Origin: JAIBJN01 sp963847985
GTDB taxonomy: Bacteria; Actinomycetota; Thermoleophilia; Gaiellales; Gaiellaceae
DNA length: 64,000 nt
Direction of reading: 5' to 3'
Assembly: GCA_963847985.1 (NCBI GenBank)
Contig: CAWKBS010000003.1
Location: 1-64,000 of the forward strand
Positions 50,937-59,040 of the stretch are shown piece after piece. Position 1 is the first letter of the stretch. The number at the start of each line of letters is the position of its first letter. The notes under the pieces are model-generated. The model was not told the origin of the DNA and ran no database searches. It saw nothing but the letters and a program-made list of their open reading frames with translations. Made by a program: the position numbers and the translations under genes.

Positions 50937-52595
50937 TCAGGCCTCGCCGTTGGCCCGCAGCGCGAAGCGATCGGCCAGCGCGGCGATCGTCAACGAGGGG
51001 TTCGGGCCGACCGGGCCCGGCATGACGGAGCCGTCGGCGATCGTGAAGCCCGGGTAGCCGAAGACCTCGCCGTAGGAGTCGACGACACCCTCGTCGACGC
51101 TCCGCCCCATCGGGCAGCCGCCGAGCGGGTGCACGGTCATCAGCCGGCCGAGGTACCAGGTCGGGTTGCGCTCGAACTTGGCGCCGAGTGCGCCGGCGAT
51201 CTCCTTGCCGAAGTCGCCCAGCCGGTCGAAGAACGGTCCCGACTTTCCCTTCCGCCAGTCCACCTGGAGCTTTCCGTCGCCTGTGAGCTCCATGTTGCCG
51301 TCCGGGATGTCGCGGCCCATGCCGAGGAGCGGCAGCGAGCCGGTCGCCACCCGCGTCTCCGAGAGGAGCGAGGACACCTCGGCGGAGAGGTCGACCTCGG
51401 GCTCGTGCCGCACGAGCCCGAAGAAGAGGCGGGCTGCGACGCGCCGGAAGCGCCAGAGCGCGCCGGGCCCCTGCGTCCCCTGGACGAGCCAGCTCACGAA
51501 CTCCGGAAAGCCGGCGTCCTCGACGTAGAAGCCGCGGCCCTCGCCGCCGTCGAGCTCGTCCGGGACGTGGAGTGCACTCGTGATCACCGGCCCGCGGTGC
51601 GCGTCGAGCGGCCGGTCGGCGCCGAGCGCGAAGGTGAGCAGGTCGCCGTTGCCGCCGAACCGCGTGCCGAGCCGCGCGCTCAGCCCGGGGAAGGCGGCAC
51701 GGCTCTTGAGCAGCAGATACGTCGACCCGAGCGTGCCGGCGGCGAGGACGAGCCGGTCGCAGGTCAGCTCGCGCTCGGGGCGGACGCGCGGGTCTCGCGT
51801 GTCGATCTTGCGCCCCTCGTCGGCGACGTCGTGCTCGACGTAGCGGACGATGTAGCCGCCGCCCTCGCGCGGGGCGAGCGAGCGCACCTCGCGGCGCGTC
51901 CAGATCTCGGCGCCGAGCCGCTTTGCGGCTGAGAGGTAGTTGAGGTCGAGCGTGTTCTTCGAGCCGAAGTTGCAGCCGATGTCACACTCGCCGACGAGCC
52001 TGCAGGTGTAGCGCGGGACCCCGTGCAGGTTCGGATGCTCCTCGTGGATGGGGACGCCGACGGCCGGCGGATCGCTCCCGTCGGCGAACGTGACCGCCAG
52101 CTTCGGCAGCATGAACTCGCGTCCGAGCTTCTCTCCGACCTGGCGGAACGCCCTGGTCTTCGGAGTCGTCGCCTCGAACGGGTAGACCTGCCCGCCGAGC
52201 ATCTCCTCGGCCGCCTCGTAGTGGCGCTCGAGGTCCGCCAGCGTGACCGGCCAGTACTCGTAGCCGCCTCTGGCGACGTCCTCCTTGACGAACCACTTCT
52301 CGGGCTTGCGGAGCAGGACGTTCGCGTAGATGAGCGAGCCGCCGCCGAGCCCGCTCGAGACGAGCGCGCCGATGCCCTTGAACGACCAGACGTTGAACAT
52401 CCCGTAGAGCCCTTCGCTGGGATCCCAGAACGCCTTGCCGAGCTCCCGCGGCCCGCGCGGGAAGGAGCCGGGCGGGTACGGCTTGCCGCGCTCGAGGACG
52501 CAGACCGACTTCCCTGCCTCCGCGAGCCGGTACGCGAGCACGGAGCCGCCGAAGCCGGAGCCGACGACGACGGCGTCGAAGTGGGTCTCGCTCAC
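50937..52595 (-). CDS. GMC-family FAD oxidoreductase (cholesterol-oxidase-like)
   Basis: 552 residues from GTG 52595. FAD motif VVVGSGFGGSVLAYRLAEAG, cofactor segment IGALVSSGLGGGSLIYANVL, a CRLVGECDIGCNFGSKNTLD Cys-containing loop typical of the cholesterol oxidase-like branch, VLAAGTLGSTYLLLKSR, and the C-terminal active-site segments MTVHPLGGCPMGRSVDEG and IADGSVMPGPVGPNPSLTIA. The His/Asn catalytic positions are present. No signal peptide, so intracellular. Its alcohol or sterol-like substrate is unknown, but hopanoid-type lipids are made elsewhere in the window. Confidence 0.9.
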   Translation of the reverse strand: MSETHFDAVVVGSGFGGSVLAYRLAEAGKSVCVLERGKPYPPGSFPRGPRELGKAFWDPSEGLYGMFNVWSFKGIGALVSSGLGGGSLIYANVLLRKPEKWFVKEDVARGGYEYWPVTLADLERHYEAAEEMLGGQVYPFEATTPKTRAFRQVGEKLGREFMLPKLAVTFADGSDPPAVGVPIHEEHPNLHGVPRYTCRLVGECDIGCNFGSKNTLDLNYLSAAKRLGAEIWTRREVRSLAPREGGGYIVRYVEHDVADEGRKIDTRDPRVRPERELTCDRLVLAAGTLGSTYLLLKSRAAFPGLSARLGTRFGGNGDLLTFALGADRPLDAHRGPVITSALHVPDELDGGEGRGFYVEDAGFPEFVSWLVQGTQGPGALWRFRRVAARLFFGLVRHEPEVDLSAEVSSLLSETRVATGSLPLLGMGRDIPDGNMELTGDGKLQVDWRKGKSGPFFDRLGDFGKEIAGALGAKFERNPTWYLGRLMTVHPLGGCPMGRSVDEGVVDSYGEVFGYPGFTIADGSVMPGPVGPNPSLTIAALADRFALRANGEA

Positions 52596-52598
52596 CCG

Positions 52599-53339
52599 CT
52601 ACTTCCTCGACACTCGCCCGAAGCCGTTCACCTGGCTGACGTAGCGCGTGCGACGCATGACCTCGCCGCCGTTGGAGTTGTTCCCGAGAGACGTGTTGCC
52701 CTCGATGCAGGAGAACTTGCCGCCACCCAGGTAGCGCTCGACGATGCCGATGTGGTCGGGCGTGCCGCCGTCCCAGTTGAAGATGGCGATGTCGCCCGGC
52801 CGCGGCGTCGTCCGTCCGCGCCACTGGTCGGTGCAGCGCAGCCAGGCCTCGACGGTGGGGACGTAGGTGCAGCCCTTCCCGTAGACGCCGGCGCCGCGAA
52901 AGCGCTTCGCCACCGGATAGCGGGCGCCCTGCTGGAAGCAGTAGCTGACGAAGATGGCGCACCAGGGGACGCCGTCCACGCCGAACCACTTGCCGAACTC
53001 GGTCCGGTTCGAGTTCAGTGGCCGCTCCTTCTTGCCCACGTGCCTCAACGCCTCGGCGAGCGCCGCCTCGCCGTAGCGGCCCGACTTCCGGCGGATCGGC
53101 TGCTTCGTCCGCGGCGTCCGGTTGCCGCGCAGGGCCTTGCGCGTTTCGGGGCCGACCACCCCGTCCACCTCGAGCTTCGAGTCGCGCTGAAACGCCCTGA
53201 CGGCCGCGGACGTGGCCGGGCCGTACTCGCCGTCGACCGGGCCGGGCGCGTAGCCGAGCATCGTGAGCTTCTCCTGGATCCTCGCGACTTCCGGGCCCGT
53301 CATCATCGGGCTCGTCACGTGCAGGTACCTGGCCGGCAT
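52599..53339 (-). CDS. peptidoglycan-binding and CHAP-domain hydrolase
   Basis: 246 residues. Residues 10-72 are a PG_binding_1 domain (EVARIQEKLTMLGYAPGPVD, GPATSAAVRAFQR, VDGVVGPETRKAL). Residues 100-246 form a CHAP amidase: nucleophile Cys in VDGVPWCAIFVSYCFQQ, catalytic His in GTPDHIGIVERYL, and CIEGNTSLGNNSNGGEV. No signal peptide is seen, so it may act in lysis or be exported another way. It starts at ATG 53339 and ends four bases before the GMC gene start. Confidence 0.87.
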   Translation of the reverse strand: MPARYLHVTSPMMTGPEVARIQEKLTMLGYAPGPVDGEYGPATSAAVRAFQRDSKLEVDGVVGPETRKALRGNRTPRTKQPIRRKSGRYGEAALAEALRHVGKKERPLNSNRTEFGKWFGVDGVPWCAIFVSYCFQQGARYPVAKRFRGAGVYGKGCTYVPTVEAWLRCTDQWRGRTTPRPGDIAIFNWDGGTPDHIGIVERYLGGGKFSCIEGNTSLGNNSNGGEVMRRTRYVSQVNGFGRVSRK

Positions 53340-53431
53340 CGCAGCCTCCTTCCGGGTTCGCCCTCGGCCGCGAGGCTAAGCGTGCCGACAGCTGCGCGCA
53401 ACCCCGGTGCGAGCCGTCACGCACTTGGGGC

Positions 53432-53461
53432 TTGACAAGCCGACCCCGCGGCCAGCACACT
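53432..53461 (+). promoter_or_regulatory. candidate promoter of the branched-chain operon
   Basis: A consensus -35 TTGACA at 53432-53437 is followed after 18 bases by CACACT (53456-53461) as a weak -10. Transcription would start near 53468-53472, at or just before the leader-peptide start. The rest of the spacer 53340-53431 shows nothing distinct. Confidence 0.45.
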
Positions 53462-53471
53462 TCAACGCAGC

Positions 53472-53570
53472 TTGACGAGGACTGCACCCACATCGCTCGG
53501 CGTCACCGGCTCCGTCCGGACGCTCGCGCTCGTCCTCGTCGTCATCCTCATCGGCATTCTCCCCCTCTAG
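53472..53570 (+). CDS. branched-chain amino acid operon leader peptide (32 aa)
   Basis: TTG 53472 opens a 32-residue peptide whose end reads LALVLVVILIGILPL before TAG 53568-53570: 12 of the last 15 residues are Leu, Val or Ile. This is the pattern of ilv/leu leader peptides, where ribosome stalling at scarce charged tRNAs controls a following attenuator. The hairpin at 53559-53576 overlaps the stop codon and leuA follows 92 bases later. The start is a TTG, with no ATG or GTG in frame after the upstream stop at 53433; near-leaderless translation is possible. Confidence 0.7.
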   Translation: MTRTAPTSLGVTGSVRTLALVLVVILIGILPL

Positions 53571-53576
53571 GGGGAG
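53559..53576 (+). promoter_or_regulatory. attenuator-type hairpin at the leader-peptide stop
   Basis: CTCCCCC-tcta-GGGGGAG, a perfect 7-bp stem including the leader stop codon. A translating ribosome would melt it. Its GGGGGAGG strand is also complementary to CCTCC at 53635-53638, allowing alternative folds with the downstream hairpin. Confidence 0.6.
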
Positions 53577-53632
53577 GATCACGCTCACGCGCCGAGCAGG
53601 CGCATACGCCGACCTAACCGCAGGAGTAATGC

Positions 53633-53648
53633 GCCTCCAATCGGAGGC
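53633..53648 (+). promoter_or_regulatory. hairpin next to the leuA ribosome-binding site
   Basis: GCCTCC-aatc-GGAGGC, 6-bp stem, directly followed by the leuA Shine-Dalgarno AAGGAGG (53649-53655) and GTG 53663. The CCTCC strand can instead pair with the Shine-Dalgarno or with GGGGGAGG at 53570-53577, three mutually exclusive pairings fitting a translational or transcriptional switch. Confidence 0.5.
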
Positions 53649-53662
53649 AAGGAGGATGAGCA

Positions 53663-54808
53663 GTGAGCCGCAGAATCACGATCTTCGACACGACGCTGCG
53701 CGACGGCGAGCAGTCGCCGGGCATCGCGCTGTCGCCGGACGAGAAGGTGGAGATCGCGAAGCAGCTCGAGCGGCTCGGAGTCGACATCGTCGAGGCTGGG
53801 TTCGCGGTCTCCTCGCCGGGAGACTTCGAAGGCGTCAGGGCTGTCGCCGCCGCAATCGAGCGTCCAACGGTCGCCTCCCTCGCGCGGACGCGCAAGGAGG
53901 ACATCGACGCCGCGGCCGAAGCCCTCGCGGGCGCACACCGGTCGCGCATCCACGTCTTTCTCGCCACCAGCCCCATCCACATGGAGCGCAAGCTCCGCCT
54001 CGAGCCGGAGGAAGTCGTCGAGCAGGCGCGCTGGTCGGTGGGCTACGCCCGCAGCCTCGTCGACGAGGTCGAGTTCTCGTGCGAGGACGCGACCCGCTCC
54101 GAGCCCGAGTTCGCGGCTCGCGTGTGCGCCGAGGCCGTCCGCGCCGGCGCGACGACGATCAACCTGCCCGACACGGTCGGCTACTGCCTCCCCGGCGAGT
54201 ACGCCGACTTCCTCACCGAGGTCAGGCGCCTCTGCCCCGAGCTCGAGGGGATCGAGCTCTCCGTTCACTGCCACGACGACCTCGGCCTCGCCGTCGCCAA
54301 CACGCTTGCCGGCATCAAGGCGGGCGCGTCCCAGGTCGAGGCGACCATCAACGGCCTCGGTGAGCGCGCGGGCAACGCGGCGCTCGAGGAGGTCGTCATG
54401 GCCCTGCGCGTTCGCCGGGGCGCCTTCGGCGTCGACACCGGCGTCAACGTCGGCGAGATCGGCCGGACCTCCCGCCTCGTCGAGGAGCTCACCGGCTACC
54501 GCGTCCAGAAGAACAAGGCGATCGTCGGCGCGAGCGCGTTCGCCCACGAGGCCGGCATCCACCAGGACGGGATGCTCAAGGACGCCGAGACGTACCAGAT
54601 CATGGACCCGACCGAGCTCGGGCTCGTCATGTCGCTGCCGCTCGGGAAGCACTCCGGCCGGCACGCGTTCGCGCGCGCCTGCGCCGACGCCGGCATCGAG
54701 CTCGACCGCAACGAGGTCAACGAGGCGTTCGTCCGTTTCAAGCAACTTGCCGATACACGGAAGCACGTGACCCTCGGCGACGTGTTCGAGGAGGTGAGCG
54801 TGCGATGA
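53663..54808 (+). CDS. leuA: 2-isopropylmalate synthase-like protein lacking the leucine-binding regulatory domain
   Basis: Condenses acetyl-CoA with 2-oxoisovalerate (or, in relatives, pyruvate) as the first step to leucine. 381 residues. HMGL-like barrel: TTLRDGEQSPGIALSPDEKV (metal Asp, catalytic Arg), ATINGLGERAGNAALEEVVM, the metal HXH in SVHCHDDLGLAVANTL, and the linker IVGASAFAHEAGIHQDGMLK. It stops right after RFKQLADTRKHVTLGDVFEE, where ordinary LeuA continues about 130 residues into the allosteric domain. Feedback inhibition by leucine should therefore be absent. Citramalate or homocitrate synthase activity cannot be excluded. Overlaps leuB-like by four bases. Confidence 0.82.
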   Translation: MSRRITIFDTTLRDGEQSPGIALSPDEKVEIAKQLERLGVDIVEAGFAVSSPGDFEGVRAVAAAIERPTVASLARTRKEDIDAAAEALAGAHRSRIHVFLATSPIHMERKLRLEPEEVVEQARWSVGYARSLVDEVEFSCEDATRSEPEFAARVCAEAVRAGATTINLPDTVGYCLPGEYADFLTEVRRLCPELEGIELSVHCHDDLGLAVANTLAGIKAGASQVEATINGLGERAGNAALEEVVMALRVRRGAFGVDTGVNVGEIGRTSRLVEELTGYRVQKNKAIVGASAFAHEAGIHQDGMLKDAETYQIMDPTELGLVMSLPLGKHSGRHAFARACADAGIELDRNEVNEAFVRFKQLADTRKHVTLGDVFEEVSVR

Positions 54809-55740
54809 GGAAGAAGCGCTACACCGTCGCCTGTCTCTCCGGCGACGGCATCGGGCCGGAGGTGACCGCCGAGGCGAGCCGCGCGCTCGCAGTCGTCTCG
54901 GGCATGCACGGCTTCCAGGTGGACGAGGTGCACGTTCCCTTCGGCGGCGACGCGCTGCGCCGCTTCGGCCACCCGCTGCCGGCGGTCACGCGGACGGCCT
55001 GCGCCGAGTGCGACGCCATGCTCGTGGCGGCGACCCGCGAGCCCGCGCTCGAGGTCGTCAAGGCCGAGCTCGACCTCCGCTGGCGGATCACGCGCGTGTG
55101 TGCTCGCGGCAGTGAGCTGGCCGTGGTCAGCCCGCTCCTCGACGACGCCGTGCAGATCGCCGCCGACAGCGCGTTCCGCTTCGCCTTCAGCCGGCGCGCG
55201 CGCCTGACCGCGGTCGGCGTGAGCCAACGCTGGCACGCCGCTCTCGCGGCGGCCGCCGAGCGCTGGGAAGGCGTGCACGTCGACCACCAGCCCTTCGAGG
55301 CGGTCGTGACCGGGCTCCTGCGCGATCCCGCCGGCTTCGACGTCATCGCCAGCGAGCAGCCGTTCGCCGAGGCGCTGGCGAGCACCGCCGCGTTCGCCCA
55401 CGAGGGGACGCGGATGGTCGCCTCCGGCCGGGTCGGCCCGGACGGCCGCGGCATGTTCGGCCCCACGCACGGCTCGGCGCTCGAGATCGCCGGCCAGGGC
55501 GTCGCCAACCCGAGCGCCATGCTCCTGGCCGCCGCGCTCATGCTCGGCGAGGGCCTGGGCGAGCGCAGCGCGGCGCGCACGCTCGAGCGGGCCGTCGTGG
55601 AGGCGCTCGAAACCGGCGTGCGCACGCCGGACATGCTGTCCTCGGGCGAAGGCGCGACGACGCGCGAGTTCATGGACGCGCTCCTGGCCTCGCTGCCCGG
55701 CGCCCGCCGTGACACCGAGTTCGCGGGGGCAGTCGCGTGA
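54805..55740 (+). CDS. isopropylmalate dehydrogenase-like protein with altered active site
   Basis: 311 residues, shorter than LeuB (about 350). Fold landmarks are clear: SGDGIGPEVTAEASRAL, VPFGGDALRRFGHPLP, GMFGPTHGSALEIAGQGVAN and PSAMLLAAALML. Key catalytic positions differ: the tyrosine region (GGIYFGEPRG in typical LeuB) is missing; the lysine of VDKANVLE is replaced (VGVSQRWHAAL); one metal Asp is kept (VDHQPFEAV), but the two in NIFGDILSD are replaced (EQPFAEALAS). It is unlikely to be an ordinary metal-dependent oxidative decarboxylase. It may be a regulatory or structural paralogue, or have a new reaction. Firmly embedded between leuA-like and ilvB by four-base overlaps. Confidence 0.75.
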   Translation: MRKKRYTVACLSGDGIGPEVTAEASRALAVVSGMHGFQVDEVHVPFGGDALRRFGHPLPAVTRTACAECDAMLVAATREPALEVVKAELDLRWRITRVCARGSELAVVSPLLDDAVQIAADSAFRFAFSRRARLTAVGVSQRWHAALAAAAERWEGVHVDHQPFEAVVTGLLRDPAGFDVIASEQPFAEALASTAAFAHEGTRMVASGRVGPDGRGMFGPTHGSALEIAGQGVANPSAMLLAAALMLGEGLGERSAARTLERAVVEALETGVRTPDMLSSGEGATTREFMDALLASLPGARRDTEFAGAVA

Positions 55741-57456
55741 AGATGCTCGGCTCCGACGCGATCCTCCGCTGCCTCGAGGCCGAGGGCGTCGACGTCGCCT
55801 TCGGCATCCCCGGCGGCGCCATCCTCCCGCTCTACGACGCGTTCGCCCGCGGCACGACCGTCCGCCACGTCCTCGCCCGGCACGAGCAGGGCGCGGGGCA
55901 CATGGCCGAGGGCTATGCCCGCGCCTCCGGCAAGGTCGGCGTCGCCATGGCGACGTCGGGCCCGGGCGTCACCAACCTCGTCACGCCGATCGCCGACGCG
56001 TGGATGGACTCCACGCCGCTCGTCTGCATCACGGGCCAGGTGCGGACCAGCCTGATCGGCACCGACGCGTTCCAGGAGACGGATGCGACCGGCATCACGC
56101 TCCCGATCGTCAAGCACTCGTGGCTCGTTCAGGACGTCGAGGAACTCCCGCACGTCATCAAGGCGGCTTTCCACATCGCCCGAACCGGGCGTTCAGGCCC
56201 GGTCCTCGTGGACGTCGCCAAGGACGTGCAGGAGGCGGAGATCGACTTCACGTACCCCCATCAAGTCGATCTCCCCGGGTGGAGACCACCTGCCAGTGTC
56301 CACCCACGACAGGTTCGGGAGGCGGCGAGAGCCCTGCTCGCCGCCTCCAGACCTGTCCTCTACGTCGGCGGCGGCGTGGTCAACGGCGAGGCGACCGACG
56401 AGCTCCTCGAGCTCGCGGAGACCGGCGGCATCCCGGTGATCACGACGCTGATGGCGAAGAGCGCGTTCCCCGAGTCCCACCCGCTCTGCTACGGGCCGCC
56501 CGGCATGCACGGCTCGAAGTGGGCGAACTGGGGCCTGAACAAGGCCGACCTGATCGTCGCCGTAGGCGCGCGCTTCGACGACCGCGTCACCGGCAAGCTC
56601 TCGGCGTTCGCGCCGGGCGCGAAGGTGATCCACTTCGACATCGACGCCGCCGAGATCGGCAAGCTGCGGCACGCGGACATCCCCGTCACCGGGCCGCTCA
56701 AGCCCGCGCTCGCCGAGCTGACCAAGGCGTACCGCGCCGAGGCGGAGCCCGGGCGAGAGGGCCCGGCCGCCTGGCGGCGTCAGCTCGACGACTGGCGCGA
56801 GGAGTTCCCGTACCGCTACGCGCGCGGAGGCGACTACCTGAAGCCGCAGGCGGTGAGTCGAGTCGCTCCGCGACCTGACGGTCGACCGAGACGTCGTCTG
56901 GACGACCGGCGTGGGCCAGCACCAGATGTGGGCGATGCAGTACCTCGTCTGCGACCGCCCGCGAACCTTCATCACCTCCGGCGGCCTGGGGACGATGGGC
57001 TACGGCCTTCCCGCCGCAATCGGCGCCAAGGCGGCCCGGCCGGATGCGACCGTCGTCTGCATCGACGGCGACGGCTGCTTCCAGATGACCTCCCAGGAGC
57101 TGGCCACGTCCGTGCTCGAGGGCCTGCCGATCGTGGTCGTCATCGTCAACAACGGCTGGCTCGGCATGGTGCGCCAGTGGCAGGAGATGTTCTACGCGAA
57201 CCGCTTCTCGCAGACCCACCTGACGCACCAGGTGCCGGACTACGCCCAGCTCGCCGAGGCCTACGGCGCCGCCGGGTTCACGGTCGAGTCCGAGGACGAC
57301 CTCGACGCCGTCCTCGAGGAGGCAATCTCCTGCGGCCGCACCGCCGTCGTCGACGCGCGCTGCGACCCCCAGGAGAAGTGCTTCCCCATGATCCCGGCGG
57401 GCGGCGCCGCCACCGACGTGATCGAGTTCACGGAAGAGGAGACCGTCCAGGCGTGA
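55737..57456 (+). CDS. ilvB: acetolactate synthase, large (catalytic) subunit, one frameshift
   Basis: ThDP/FAD enzyme making acetolactate and acetohydroxybutyrate, common first step to Val, Ile and Leu. GTG 55737. N-domain: GVDVAFGIPGGAILPLYDAF, the ThDP glutamate in LARHEQGAGHMAEGYARAS, ATSGPGVTNLVTPIADAW; FAD domain MHGSKWANWGLNKADLIVAV. A break near 56858 changes frame; then QMWAMQYL, FITSGGLGTMGYGLPAAIGA, the ThDP motif CIDGDGCFQMTSQELATSV ending VNNGWLGMVRQWQ. About 573 residues. Overlaps ilvN by four bases. Regulation most likely through IlvN and the upstream leader. Confidence 0.93.
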
Positions 57457-57965
57457 CGCACACCGTCTCCGTCCTCGTCGAGAACCGGCCCGGCGCGCTC
57501 GCACGCGTCTCGAACATGTTCGCGCGGCGCGGCTTCAACATCGAGAGCCTCGCCGTCGGGCCGACCGAGCGCCAGGACGTCTCGCGCATCGTGCTCACCG
57601 TCGACTGCCCGGCGCACCTGCTCGAGCAGATCGAGAAGCAGATGCACAAGCTCGTGAACGTCCTCCGCGTGTCGACGCTCCAGGCCGGCGAGGCGGTGGA
57701 GCGCGAGCTGGCGCTCGTCCGCGTCTCGGCCGACCCGTCGACCCGCGCGGAGCTGATCGCCCTCGCCGACGTCTTCGACGCTCGCGTCGCCGACCTCGGC
57801 CCCGACTCCATGGTCTTCGAGGTCGTGGGCACGCCGGAGCAGCTCGAGTCCTTCGAGGAGCTCCTGCGCCCGCACGGCCTCATCGAGCTCGCCCGCACGG
57901 GGCGGATCGGGCTCGCGCGCGCGTCCACGAACCGCAGTCCACGCCCCCAGCACGTCCTCCGCTAG
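57453..57965 (+). CDS. ilvN: acetolactate synthase, small (regulatory) subunit
   Basis: 170 residues from GTG 57453. An N-terminal ACT domain (HTVSVLVENRPGALARVSNM, FARRGFNIESLAVGPTE) binds valine for feedback; the C-terminal part (LALVRVSADPSTRAELIALA, SMVFEVVGTPEQLESFEELL) contacts and activates IlvB. Length is typical of long IlvN forms (IlvH-like). Only 14 bases, with an AAAGGA ribosome site, separate it from ilvC. Confidence 0.94.
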   Translation: MTHTVSVLVENRPGALARVSNMFARRGFNIESLAVGPTERQDVSRIVLTVDCPAHLLEQIEKQMHKLVNVLRVSTLQAGEAVERELALVRVSADPSTRAELIALADVFDARVADLGPDSMVFEVVGTPEQLESFEELLRPHGLIELARTGRIGLARASTNRSPRPQHVLR

Positions 57966-57979
57966 ACGAAAGGAACCCC

Positions 57980-58993
57980 ATGGCCGCAACCGTCCATCGC
58001 GAAGGCAACCTCGACCTCCTCTCCGGCAAGGTGGCCGTCCTCGGCTACGGCAGCCAGGGCCACGCGCACGCGCTCAACCTGCGCGACTCCGGCGTCGACG
58101 TCGAGGTCGGGCTCAGGGAGGGCAGCTCCTCCTGGGCGGCCGCCGAGGACGCCGGCCTCACCGTGAAGACCTTCGCCGAGGCCGTGCGCGGCGCGCAGCT
58201 CGTCGCCGTCCTCCTGCCCGACCATGTCCAGAAGGGTGTCTACGAGCGCGACGTCGCCCCCAATCTCGAGCCGGACGCCGCCGTCCTCTTCGCCCACGGC
58301 TTCAACGTCCACTTCGGGCAGATCGCGCCCGAGCCGGGGCACGACGTGATCATGGTCGCCCCGAAGGGGCCCGGGCACCGCGTTCGGCAGCTCTTCGAGG
58401 CCGGCGCGGGCGTCCCCGCTCTGGTCGCCGTCGCCCAGGACGCGAGCGGCGGCGCGCTCGACCTGGCCATCGCCTACGGCACGGCCATCGGCTCCGGGCG
58501 CATGGGGATGATCGAGACGAACTTCGCGGAGGAGACCGAGAGCGACCTCTTCGGCGAGCAGGCCGTCCTCTGCGGCGGCGTCTGTGCGCTCATGCAGGCG
58601 GGCTTCGAGATCCTCGTGGACGCGGGCTACCAGCCCGAGATCGCCTACTACGAGTGCATCAACGAGATGAAGCTCATCGTCGACCTCATCTACGAGGGCG
58701 GCTTCGGGCACATGCGCGATTCCATCTCCGACGTGGCCGAGTACGGCGACCTCACGCGAGGCCAGCTCGTGATCGACGACCACGTGCGCACGAACATGCG
58801 CCAGCTCCTCGAGGACGTCCGCAACGGCTCCTTCGCGCGCGAGCTGATCGCCGAGGAGGAGGCCGGCCGGCCGCGCATGACCGCGCTGCGCCGCATGGCC
58901 TCACGGCATCCGGTCGAGAGCGTCGGCGCCGAGCTCCGCGAGCTGGCGGGCCGCGAAGGCCTCCTCGGCACGGAGGCCGGTGTCCCGAGCTGA
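57980..58993 (+). CDS. ilvC: ketol-acid reductoisomerase (class I)
   Basis: Isomerises and reduces acetolactate/acetohydroxybutyrate with NAD(P)H and magnesium. 337 residues: Rossmann motif VAVLGYGSQGHAHALNLRDS; the metal site includes the Asp and Glu of ETESDLFGEQAVLCGG and the Glu pair of EIAYYECINEMKLIVDLIYE; the Pro/Lys-rich loop APKGPGHRVR is present. The class I length fits. Start ATG 57980. A hairpin at 59003-59027 follows. Confidence 0.96.
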   Translation: MAATVHREGNLDLLSGKVAVLGYGSQGHAHALNLRDSGVDVEVGLREGSSSWAAAEDAGLTVKTFAEAVRGAQLVAVLLPDHVQKGVYERDVAPNLEPDAAVLFAHGFNVHFGQIAPEPGHDVIMVAPKGPGHRVRQLFEAGAGVPALVAVAQDASGGALDLAIAYGTAIGSGRMGMIETNFAEETESDLFGEQAVLCGGVCALMQAGFEILVDAGYQPEIAYYECINEMKLIVDLIYEGGFGHMRDSISDVAEYGDLTRGQLVIDDHVRTNMRQLLEDVRNGSFARELIAEEEAGRPRMTALRRMASRHPVESVGAELRELAGREGLLGTEAGVPS

Positions 58994-59002
58994 TCGTGAT
59001 CG

Positions 59003-59027
59003 CCTCCGCAGCGACCGGCTGCGGAGG
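59003..59027 (+). promoter_or_regulatory. hairpin that includes the hom Shine-Dalgarno
   Basis: CCTCCGCAG (59003-59011) pairs perfectly with CTGCGGAGG (59019-59027) around a seven-base loop. The GGAGG strand with following TGA is the ribosome site for hom (ATG 59041). The stem would hide it, so hom may need coupling or ligand-controlled opening; alternatively it ends part of the ilvC transcript. Confidence 0.5.
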
Positions 59028-59040
59028 TGATGATGTCCCG

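Noticed and set aside
50836..51057. 73-codon ORF starting SLFEPEAQTVVRAALD after the small membrane protein gene
   Set aside because: Two thirds of it run antisense through the firmly identified GMC oxidoreductase C-terminus. The first 35 residues could be the remnant of another gene, but nothing supports it.
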